This document shows, piece by piece, positions 1 through 5,679 of a DNA stretch of 7,671 nucleotides; position 1 is the stretch's first letter, and each line of letters begins with the position of its first letter. The DNA is from MGIIb-P sp963934015 (GTDB lineage: Archaea; Thermoplasmatota; Poseidoniia; Poseidoniales; Thalassarchaeaceae), in contig CAWVWT010000042.1 of assembly GCA_963934015.1 (NCBI GenBank), positions 1 through 7,671 of the forward strand, in the 5' to 3' direction. Under the pieces are notes generated by a model, which did no database searches, was not told the origin of the DNA, and worked only from the letters and a program-made list of their open reading frames with translations. A program made the translations under genes and the position numbers.

Positions 1-60
1 TGGAAGATCGCTTGGTTTGCAACCAAGAGGCCGGGGGTTCAAATCCCCCAGCGTCCACCA
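1..60 (+). tRNA. tRNA-Ala (anticodon TGC), 3' part, 5' end outside the window
   Basis: The 3' two-thirds of a tRNA is visible. GATC at 6-9 fits the 3' half of the D stem. The anticodon stem is CTTGG (11-15) with CCAAG (23-27), closing the 7-base loop TTTGCAA, so the anticodon is TGC at 18-20 and reads GCN alanine codons. A 5-base variable loop (28-32) is followed by a perfect T stem, GGGGG/CCCCC, around TTCAAAT. The 3' acceptor strand AGCGTCC (50-56) is followed by discriminator A57 and an encoded CCA (58-60). Position 70 is a T, which allows the G3:U70 wobble pair that specifies alanine; position 3 itself lies outside the window. The acceptor and D-arm 5' halves are missing only because the window begins inside the gene. 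No strong T-run terminator follows. Confidence 0.95.
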
Positions 61-101
61 TTGTTCAAGATAGGGAACCCTCTATTCAGGTGCGATGCGG
101 C

Positions 102-114
102 GTCAATGATTGAC
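102..114. repeat. 13-bp perfect dyad, possible operator
   Basis: GTCAAT, a single central G, then ATTGAC form a perfect two-fold symmetric site about 145 bases upstream of the surface-protein start. With a one-base centre it cannot form a stable RNA hairpin, so if it is functional it is more likely a binding site for a dimeric regulator. No second copy is seen in the window. It may be chance. Confidence 0.3.
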
Positions 115-227
115 TGGCTGGTGACCGATAGTGGTGGGTCTGGCGAACCTTTGTGATCTATTTGACCTAATTTCGTGATGGGTAGTGAACCTATTCTTCC
201 ACTTTGATGTGGCCCTAATCTTCAATG

Positions 228-233
228 AATATT
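228..233 (+). promoter_or_regulatory. Possible archaeal TATA element for the surface-protein gene
   Basis: AATATT lies centred about 28 bases before the ATG at 259. That is where a TATA box would sit if transcription began at or close to the start codon, as is common in archaea. The match is short and there is no clear BRE purine element before it. A separate GAGG at 244-247, 11 bases before the ATG, would argue for a leadered transcript instead. Tentative. Confidence 0.25.
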
Positions 234-258
234 GATTGAATATGAGGACCTTTTCCGA

Positions 259-2871
259 ATGAACATGGGCCGTCCAATTACCGCAGTATCACTTTCGTTA
301 CTGATGGTGATCTCTCTACTGTGTTTTGTAACGCCTACCACAATGGCAGATGACCCATCTGAGATTGTGGAACCGACTTGTAATGCCAATCGAAACTCAA
401 CTTGGACTGTTGGACTGATTTACTGTGATAATCATGCAAATGAGGATTATACACTATTTTCCCCAATGTCTTCTGCAAGCACGTATCTCATAGACACACA
501 TGGACGGGAAGTCCATTCTTGGACATCTTCGAGTGGATTGCGCCCAGGCCTCTCTGCATATCTACTCGAGGATGGAGATTTATTGCGAACCGCCAACATG
601 GGTACAGATGGAGGTGGCTCATTTAGTGGCGGTGGAATCGCAGGAAAAGTTGAGCGATTATCGTGGGATAGCCAAATTGAATGGGAATGGTACTACGTTG
701 GAGATTCAAGACGAAGCCACCATGACATTGAACCGCTTCCGAATGGCAATTTACTGATGATTGCATGGGAATACAAGAGTGAGACAGAATCCCATGATGC
801 AGGTCGAGATCCTGACAAGATGAGCCAAAATGCCCTTTGGCCCGATCATATCATTGAAGTTGAACCATCGGGGACAGATCAAGGTACAGTTGTATGGGAA
901 TGGCATATTTGGGACCATTTGATTCAGAATTTCGATTCCACCAAGGACAACTATGGGGTTGTCGCCGATCATCCAGAACTTCTGGATGTCAACTTCGCAG
1001 ATTCCGCAGGTGCAAACAAGTACAAGAGTGACTGGATGCACTGTAATGGAATCGATTACAATCCCATTCTAGATCAGATTGCACTGTCCTGTAAGAACAC
1101 GAATGAGATTTACATCATCGACCACAGTACGACAACAGAGGAAGCTGCGAGTCATTCGGGTGGTAATTCCGGAAAGGGCGGAGATATCCTGTACCGTTGG
1201 GGCAACCCCGAAGCTTACGGGGCGGGAACTCCCGAAGATCAGCAATTATTCGGACAGCACGATGTTCAGTGGATTCAGGAAGGCCGCCCTGGCGCAGGGG
1301 ACTTGTCTCTTTTCAACAACGGGAATGGACGTAGTATCGGTTATTCTTCCGTCGATGTCATTTCTCCACCTTTGTCCAATGGCGAATATGTGATTGTACC
1401 GGGCAGTGCTTGGGGTCCAGCCGCACCCACTTGGACATGGGATCAAGGGACCGATATGTATGGGACTTCCATCTCTGGTGCTGAGCGATTGGAGAATGGT
1501 AATACATTGGTAACTTGGGGTCAAAGAGGCACATTCTATGAGGTCAATTTAGAGGGTGAAATTGTTTGGAAATACATCAATCCTGTGATTGGAAATGGGC
1601 CGATGAATCAAGGTGAAACCATCCCACAAGGACAGAACGTAAACAGCCAACAAAACACGGTGTTCAAGACCCACCGATACAACAGTTCGTTCCCAGGATT
1701 TGTTGGCAAAGACATGACGCCAGGGGACTACATTGAATCTTGGACTGACAATTGTAACAAAGAGGAATCCATTCCTTGGGATTCCGATGGCGATGGTTGT
1801 ATTGACGATACTGATGGTGACGGTGTCAAGGACAATGCAGATATTTGCCCAGGATTCGATGACTCAATCGATATCGATTCAGATTCAATACCAGATGGCT
1901 GCGACAATCTAGTTGATTCCGATGGTGATGGTATTGGTGATTCTTTGGACGCCTGCCCTGGTTTTGATGATACCATCGATGTAGATGGTGACGAAGTCCC
2001 TGACGACTGTGACAGTTTGTTGGATTCAGATGGTGATGGGGTTTCCGATGAGGATGATGCCTGTCAAGGGTATGATGACAACATCGATGTTGATGGCGAT
2101 GGTATTGTTGATGATTGTGATGACTTAATTGATTCAGATACAGATGGCATCGCCGATGATTTAGATGCGTGTCCAGGTCATAATGATACCATCGATATAG
2201 ATGATGATGGTATTGTTGATGGATGCGACCCCCTCATCGATTCAGATGGTGATGAAACTTCAGACGAGGACGACACCTGTGAGGGCCATGATGATGCTAT
2301 AGATGTTGATAGTGACGGTATTTCCGATGGTTGTGATACATTGATTGACTCTGATGATGACGGCGTAGCAGACACTGAAGATCTGTGTCCAGGGTACAAT
2401 GACACCTACGATCAAGACGGTGATGGAGTTCCCGATCAATGCGATTCCACGCCCGAACCGGTCAATAACGAAACCAACATTACAGATACGACACCAACGA
2501 TTGAAGATACATCCAATACTTCAGCACAAGATTCCGAATCCTCTGACACGAAGATGAATTATGCAATCATTGCCGCTTTCATTGGTTTGATTATCGTCTT
2601 CATTGCTGCAGCTCGATTGCTGTTCATACGCCCATCTCAAGAGGCTCACGAATGGGGTACACCCCCGCCACCCGATGTGTTTGACACACCAGTTCCCGAA
2701 TATTATCCACCCGAAACCCCTCAATCGGTAGCAACCTTGCCCCAAATGGAAGCCGCCATCCAAGGGCCTCCACTACCCGCTACAGGTCTACCTGAAGGTT
2801 GGACTATGGAGCAGTGGCACCACTACGGTCAACAATATCTCGATGAATTGGCCGGTCACAACAATGGTTGA
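259..2871 (+). CDS. Membrane-anchored surface protein: arylsulfotransferase-like propeller plus six calcium-binding (TSP3-like) repeats
   Basis: This is an 870-residue exported protein. I start at ATG 259 rather than the in-frame TTG 232, because only the ATG gives a normal signal peptide (Arg5, hydrophobic core about 8-25, likely cleavage after Ala30) and it has GAGG 11 bases upstream. Residues about 55-445 resemble the ASST (arylsulfotransferase) beta-propeller, with Trp-rich strands such as IEWEWYY, VVWEWHIW and IVWKYINP. The E. coli enzyme uses H252, H356, N358, R374 and H436. Likely counterparts here are H154/H155, H261, N263, K279 and H334; the spacing of 16 from N263 to K279 is identical, but Lys replaces Arg. 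ASST moves sulfate between phenols without PAPS; the activity and substrate here are unproven. Residues 517-732 are six 36-residue Asp-rich repeats. A Thr/Ser linker carries three N-glycosylation sequons (N737, N740, N753). A membrane span (about 768-788) and a Pro-rich cytoplasmic tail follow. Confidence 0.88.
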   Translation: MNMGRPITAVSLSLLMVISLLCFVTPTTMADDPSEIVEPTCNANRNSTWTVGLIYCDNHANEDYTLFSPMSSASTYLIDTHGREVHSWTSSSGLRPGLSAYLLEDGDLLRTANMGTDGGGSFSGGGIAGKVERLSWDSQIEWEWYYVGDSRRSHHDIEPLPNGNLLMIAWEYKSETESHDAGRDPDKMSQNALWPDHIIEVEPSGTDQGTVVWEWHIWDHLIQNFDSTKDNYGVVADHPELLDVNFADSAGANKYKSDWMHCNGIDYNPILDQIALSCKNTNEIYIIDHSTTTEEAASHSGGNSGKGGDILYRWGNPEAYGAGTPEDQQLFGQHDVQWIQEGRPGAGDLSLFNNGNGRSIGYSSVDVISPPLSNGEYVIVPGSAWGPAAPTWTWDQGTDMYGTSISGAERLENGNTLVTWGQRGTFYEVNLEGEIVWKYINPVIGNGPMNQGETIPQGQNVNSQQNTVFKTHRYNSSFPGFVGKDMTPGDYIESWTDNCNKEESIPWDSDGDGCIDDTDGDGVKDNADICPGFDDSIDIDSDSIPDGCDNLVDSDGDGIGDSLDACPGFDDTIDVDGDEVPDDCDSLLDSDGDGVSDEDDACQGYDDNIDVDGDGIVDDCDDLIDSDTDGIADDLDACPGHNDTIDIDDDGIVDGCDPLIDSDGDETSDEDDTCEGHDDAIDVDSDGISDGCDTLIDSDDDGVADTEDLCPGYNDTYDQDGDGVPDQCDSTPEPVNNETNITDTTPTIEDTSNTSAQDSESSDTKMNYAIIAAFIGLIIVFIAAARLLFIRPSQEAHEWGTPPPPDVFDTPVPEYYPPETPQSVATLPQMEAAIQGPPLPATGLPEGWTMEQWHHYGQQYLDELAGHNNG
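1807..2454 (+). repeat. Six tandem 108-bp coding repeats (36-residue TSP3-like calcium-binding units)
   Basis: Inside the surface-protein gene, the motif Asp-x-Asp-x-Asp-Gly recurs at exactly 36-residue steps (residues 517, 553, 589, 625, 661 and 697), which is 108 bases per unit. Each unit has a CPG/CQG/CEG cysteine and a second cysteine in a D-x-C-D context, 18 residues apart. The twelve cysteines therefore fall every 18 residues from 530 to 728 without exception. In the third unit 15 of 36 residues are Asp. Known thrombospondin type 3 repeats bind Ca2+ through such Asp clusters and are braced by disulfides, so this is probably a rigid calcium-loaded stalk. The copies have diverged at the DNA level, so this is not a recent expansion. 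A partial extra half-unit precedes it at residues 508-516. Confidence 0.9.
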
Positions 2872-4352
2872 TTCCGAAGCCACTCAAGATCCGAGATATA
2901 CAACTGGCGAATATCGTCTAGACCGAGTACCAACATGGCCAATCTCTCAAGGCCCATACCCCAAGCACAAACTGGCCATTTACAGCCCAACGGTTCAGTG
3001 ACTTCAGGGCGGAAGATTCCTGCACCACCCAACTCCAACCACTGGCCACGCCATTTCACTTCAACTTCCAGCGAGGGCTCGGTATAGGGGAAATATGCTG
3101 GTCGAACTCGAACCTCTGGATACCCCATTTTCGCGTAGAATGTTTTCAGGGTAGTGACCAACATTGGTAGACTTGCGCCCGGCTCCATGATGATGCCTTC
3201 AATCTGGTGAAACTCGGGCAGATGAGTTCGGTCGATGGTCTCCTTTCGGAACACACGCCCAATACCGAAAACACGACAAGGAACATCAGGTGTATCGGCT
3301 AGATATTGAATGGTGTTGACTGTAGTATGGGTCCGAAGTAGCCCTTTCTGACTTTCATCACCCGAAAACGAACCGCCCCATCCTGTGCTCCCAGTGTCAC
3401 CACCATGTTCGTGAATGGCAGTCCAATCGTTGAGGTAATTTTTCTCTATTGGAATCTTCTCAGGATTAGTCAGATAGAATGTATCTTGCATCTCCCGCGC
3501 CGGGTGATCCTGTGGAATGAATAATGCATCCATGTTCCATCCTGCGGTTTGGACAAAGTCTCCATCAATCTCGTCAAAGCCCATCTCGAGGAAGATACTG
3601 CGAATTCGCTCAATCAGTGCCATCATTGGATGTGGGCGTCCGCCCGCGGGAACCGGTGCGTCTAATTCAACATCATAGGATTTGAAATCTGCATCACGCC
3701 ATGCCTCACCCTGGAGTAGTTCGGGTGTGATCTGAACCACTTGCAATCTCTCTTCAAGTTCAGATTCGGGTAGTTTACGACCAGTATCAGTCAAAATCCA
3801 AGTTCGGGTGGTTCCCTCTGTGGATTCAATCAATCCCTTGCGTTTTCGGAAATGTGAGAGTAAATTAGCATCAAGGTCAGATTCATTAGCACCGTTTTCA
3901 CACTGTTCAAGGAAGGATTTACGGGCAACCAAAGTAACAATCGCAGTATCCGTGGTTTCAGGAAGGGTGAATGCACCACTCTCAAGTGCACATCCGAGGC
4001 CTTTCAGTAATCCAATTCCGATTCCAGTTTCCTGCTTCGATGTGATTTCACTAGATTGTAGGTCCTTCATACCACGAGCGTCTTCTGGTTGGGTGGCTAA
4101 CCAGTCCCAGATTCTTTGCTCGAGGAGTCCATTTTCATTGGCTGCGGCCCCTTCAGGGCCGAGAGACCAAACGATTGTCTTCTTTGTATCAATTTCGACA
4201 AGCCCATTTTCGGCAAGTGCCAAACCTGCACCAGCTGCATGAGCTTGATCATCCCAGTTACAAGTGGCCAGAACATCATCCAACCCCCATGTGTCAGCGG
4301 GTCGAGAGCGCAGTGCTTTCAGCATCCGCTTCTCATTGTTGGATAGATCCAT
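2856..4352 (-). CDS. pheS: Phenylalanyl-tRNA synthetase alpha subunit (archaeal type)
   Basis: This is the catalytic subunit of the class II (alpha-beta)2 phenylalanyl-tRNA synthetase, which charges tRNA-Phe in the cytoplasm. The 498-residue length fits archaeal PheS. Residues 1 to about 200 are the divergent winged-helix-like N-terminal part. The catalytic core carries motif 1 (HPMMALIERIRSIFLEMGF, 241-259), then DHPAREMQDTFYL (282-294), THTTVNTIQYLA (341-352), motif 2 with FRKETIDRTHLPEFHQIEG (368-386), GGAGIFRPEV (442-451) and motif 3 GMGLERLAML (465-474). The start is ATG 4352, preceded by GGAGG seven bases upstream. The reading frame stays open to 4541, but that extension runs through the upstream gene and does not look like PheS. 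pheT is not next to it, because a convergent gene abuts its 3' end and overlaps it by 16 bases. The Shine-Dalgarno site lies in a hairpin. Confidence 0.97.
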   Translation of the reverse strand: MDLSNNEKRMLKALRSRPADTWGLDDVLATCNWDDQAHAAGAGLALAENGLVEIDTKKTIVWSLGPEGAAANENGLLEQRIWDWLATQPEDARGMKDLQSSEITSKQETGIGIGLLKGLGCALESGAFTLPETTDTAIVTLVARKSFLEQCENGANESDLDANLLSHFRKRKGLIESTEGTTRTWILTDTGRKLPESELEERLQVVQITPELLQGEAWRDADFKSYDVELDAPVPAGGRPHPMMALIERIRSIFLEMGFDEIDGDFVQTAGWNMDALFIPQDHPAREMQDTFYLTNPEKIPIEKNYLNDWTAIHEHGGDTGSTGWGGSFSGDESQKGLLRTHTTVNTIQYLADTPDVPCRVFGIGRVFRKETIDRTHLPEFHQIEGIIMEPGASLPMLVTTLKTFYAKMGYPEVRVRPAYFPYTEPSLEVEVKWRGQWLELGGAGIFRPEVTEPLGCKWPVCAWGMGLERLAMLVLGLDDIRQLYISDLEWLRNQPLL

Positions 4353-4357
4353 GGGTT

Positions 4358-4374
4358 GGCCTCCGAAGGAGGCC
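4358..4374 (-). promoter_or_regulatory. Hairpin burying the pheS Shine-Dalgarno site
   Basis: In the transcript, GGCCUCC (4374-4368), a UUC loop and GGAGGCC (4364-4358) form a perfect 7-bp GC-rich stem. The GGAGG in the 3' arm is the pheS ribosome binding site, placed seven bases before the AUG at 4352. When folded, the site would be unavailable to 16S rRNA. This is consistent with translational control or with opening by ribosomes or an RNA-binding factor, but no ligand or control mechanism can be read from the sequence. Confidence 0.6.
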
Positions 4375-4416
4375 TCTCCGCCTATTGCTCTTGACCGTTC
4401 CGCGGGAAAAGACCAC

Positions 4417-4812
4417 TCATTCCTCTTCTTCCCAGAGTTCTTGGCCACAGCCGGCGCAAGCGTATGAAGGCGGTTTTTGTCCGTCATTCCATTCCAAATG
4501 TCCGCAAGAACCACACAGAATACTGGTTCGAATGGGTTCATCCAGAGTCGTATCGACTCTGAACATCACAGAGCCGCCCGCACCAGGTGGAAGTGGGTCA
4601 GCCTCAGGTATCCATTTTGAGATGTCCTTCTCAGACATGCCCCTCGGCTCTTCTTTCATGGAAATCGCCCAAATCAGCATGAGGCTACCGACGATTGCCA
4701 TCGGTGCTGCAATCGCCAAACCACTTGCGCCAGGCAATCCTACAGAAATCCCTGCGGCAAGCAAAATGAGTGTCCACGATGCAATGAATAAGTTGTTGCG
4801 CAGATGCTGCAC
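4417..4812 (-). CDS. Two-span membrane protein with C-terminal zinc ribbon
   Basis: I do not recognise a named family for this 131-residue protein. Two hydrophobic segments (about 8-27 and 30-51) form a membrane hairpin. A hydrophilic stretch of about 45 residues follows, then a zinc-ribbon pattern with C100-x-x-C103 and C119-x-x-C122 (CGSCGH and CAGCGQ), and an acidic WEEEE end. The ribbon probably binds one structural zinc and faces the cytoplasm, which would put both termini inside. The start is GTG 4812, five bases after AGGAAGTGA (4826-4818), a good fit to the archaeal Shine-Dalgarno sequence. It lies 14 bases after the YbjQ-like gene and 64 bases before pheS, so it is probably cotranscribed with them. 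A role in membrane recruitment of a partner is possible but only inferred. Confidence 0.8.
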   Translation of the reverse strand: MQHLRNNLFIASWTLILLAAGISVGLPGASGLAIAAPMAIVGSLMLIWAISMKEEPRGMSEKDISKWIPEADPLPPGAGGSVMFRVDTTLDEPIRTSILCGSCGHLEWNDGQKPPSYACAGCGQELWEEEE

Positions 4813-4826
4813 TTATCTCACTTCCT

Positions 4827-5309
4827 TCAGTATTTGATGGCCGTTCCGTAAACTAGTATCTCGACACCAGAGGTTCGATCCTTACCGCCTTTGGTTTTGG
4901 TCAGCATTGTCGTCTCTATTCTCAAGTTGATGACTTCATCATATCCGGCTTCAGCCACTTGCTCACGGAGTCGTTGTTTGGCTTCTCTGCGAGTCCAATC
5001 GACTACTTTTGTGAAGACATTGATTTGACCACCAAACAAACTCATGATTCCACCAATCCACATTTGGACCCAACTGGGTGACATGACAACACTTGCCATC
5101 ATTATTCTAAACTCCTTAATTTCCCGATTGCCATATGGTTTACTCAATGTGGTCAGAGAATCCCCGCTCACAGCAGAAGTAGATTCACGCTCTAGCAGAA
5201 CCTTCCTCTTGCGAGGCTGGTAAATCATGGTGGCCACCAGACTCGACAGCCATGGTCCGACTATACATGCACAGGCAATGACTAGCCCGATGAAGTCATC
5301 CTCAGCCAT
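4827..5309 (-). CDS. Membrane-anchored, divergent YbjQ-like protein
   Basis: This 160-residue protein has one N-terminal membrane span (about 6-29) followed by a basic QPRKRK stretch. The rest is soluble and resembles the YbjQ (UPF0145, PF01906) fold. The region from IGGIMSLFGG (85-94) through the helix around RREAKQRLREQVAEAG (107-122) to the strands VINLRIETT and VEILVYGTAIKY aligns by eye with the same elements of the neighbouring gene. The fold is known to assemble into pentamers. Pfam calls it a putative heavy-metal-binding domain, but there is no histidine here and the only cysteines (C13, C15) are in the membrane span. The start is ATG 5309 with GGAG six bases upstream, only nine bases after the previous stop. 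Function unknown; it is probably a paralogue of the gene before it, modified for membrane attachment. Confidence 0.8.
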   Translation of the reverse strand: MAEDDFIGLVIACACIVGPWLSSLVATMIYQPRKRKVLLERESTSAVSGDSLTTLSKPYGNREIKEFRIMMASVVMSPSWVQMWIGGIMSLFGGQINVFTKVVDWTRREAKQRLREQVAEAGYDEVINLRIETTMLTKTKGGKDRTSGVEILVYGTAIKY

Positions 5310-5318
5310 GCGATCTCC
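5310..5318 (-). promoter_or_regulatory. Shine-Dalgarno site of the anchored YbjQ-like gene
   Basis: In the nine-base gap after the soluble YbjQ stop codon, the transcript reads UGA GGAGAUCGC AUG. GGAG directly follows the stop codon and lies six bases before the start, an arrangement that favours reinitiation by the ribosome finishing the upstream gene. It supports ATG 5309 as the true start. Confidence 0.7.
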
Positions 5319-5654
5319 TCACTGAGCGATAACTGCAGTTCCATAGGCCAACAATTCTGCAGCTCCACCGGCCACTGATGAGGTGGCGAAGCGGACATTG
5401 ACCACGGCGTTTGCGCCGCGGGCTGCAGCGTCCTGTAACATCCTGAAAAGCGCTTCATTGCGTGATTCTTGAAGAAGTTCAGTGTAGGCTTTGATTTCGC
5501 CACCGGCGATGTTCTTGAATGCGGCACCAATGTCCTTGAAGACGTTCTTAGCGCGCACGGTCGAACCACTGACCACACCCAGGGATTGAGTAATTGTCAT
5601 ACCTGGGATGGTTTCGATATTTGAAAAAATCAAATTTTGGGCTGCTGCTTGCAT
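5319..5654 (-). CDS. YbjQ family (UPF0145/PF01906) protein
   Basis: This is a 111-residue soluble protein covering the whole YbjQ fold. The strand and turn ITQSLGVVSGSTVRAKN (21-37) is followed by FKDIGAAFKNIAGGEIKAY (39-57), the long amphipathic helix LLQESRNEALFRMLQDAAARGANAV and the final strands NVRFATSSV and AELLAYGTAVIAQ. E. coli YbjQ has the same order and nearly the same length. Solved members form ring-like pentamers, and the physiological role is unsettled. The protein contains no cysteine and no histidine, so the 'heavy-metal-binding' label in databases has no visible ligand support here. The start is ATG 5654. No Shine-Dalgarno site is evident in the 25-base gap after the membrane-protein gene, unlike its neighbours. 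It lies directly before a membrane-anchored paralogue. Confidence 0.93.
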   Translation of the reverse strand: MQAAAQNLIFSNIETIPGMTITQSLGVVSGSTVRAKNVFKDIGAAFKNIAGGEIKAYTELLQESRNEALFRMLQDAAARGANAVVNVRFATSSVAGGAAELLAYGTAVIAQ

Positions 5655-5679
5655 ACTATTTGGTCAGCCGAGAAGGGAC

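Larger units (their letters stand above)
61..258. other. Non-coding spacer between tRNA-Ala and the surface-protein gene
   Basis: I see no convincing gene in this stretch. It contains a 13-bp dyad (102-114, listed separately). It also contains two loosely similar copies of GTGRTGGGT followed by GAACCT (131-150 and 175-192, about 44 bases apart), and another GAACC at 75-79. An ATG at 225 opens only four codons before TGA and is not counted as a gene. The promoter of the downstream gene must lie here. Confidence 0.6.

Noticed and set aside
1..60. tRNA-Ala 3' end as an integration (att) site
   Set aside because: No second copy of the tRNA 3' end and no integrase are present in the window.
225..239. 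A four-codon upstream reading frame before the surface-protein gene
   Set aside because: Too short to distinguish from chance, and there is no ribosome binding site or conservation evidence.
232..258. TTG 232 as the start of the surface protein
   Set aside because: It would put an acidic stretch (IEYEDLF) before the signal peptide; ATG 259 gives a normal signal peptide and has GAGG upstream.
1728..2405. Ser/Pro-rich open frames on the minus strand opposite the Asp-rich repeats
   Set aside because: They are the antisense reading of GAT/TCA-rich calcium-repeat codons; the low-complexity composition and the periodicity mirror the real gene, and no start signals support them.
1807..2454. Periodic GATGGTGATGG-like motifs as a possible CRISPR or satellite array
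   Set aside because: The 108-base period is an exact multiple of three inside an open reading frame, and the copies encode TSP3-like calcium loops; there are no spacers.
4353..4541. N-terminal extension of pheS to an ATG at 4541
   Set aside because: The extra 63 residues run through the zinc-ribbon gene in another frame and do not resemble PheS; ATG 4352 has GGAGG at seven bases and gives the usual family length.
4175..4837. A 220-codon open frame on the plus strand
   Set aside because: It lies antisense to pheS and to the zinc-ribbon gene, has no recognisable domain, and the minus-strand genes are clearly real.
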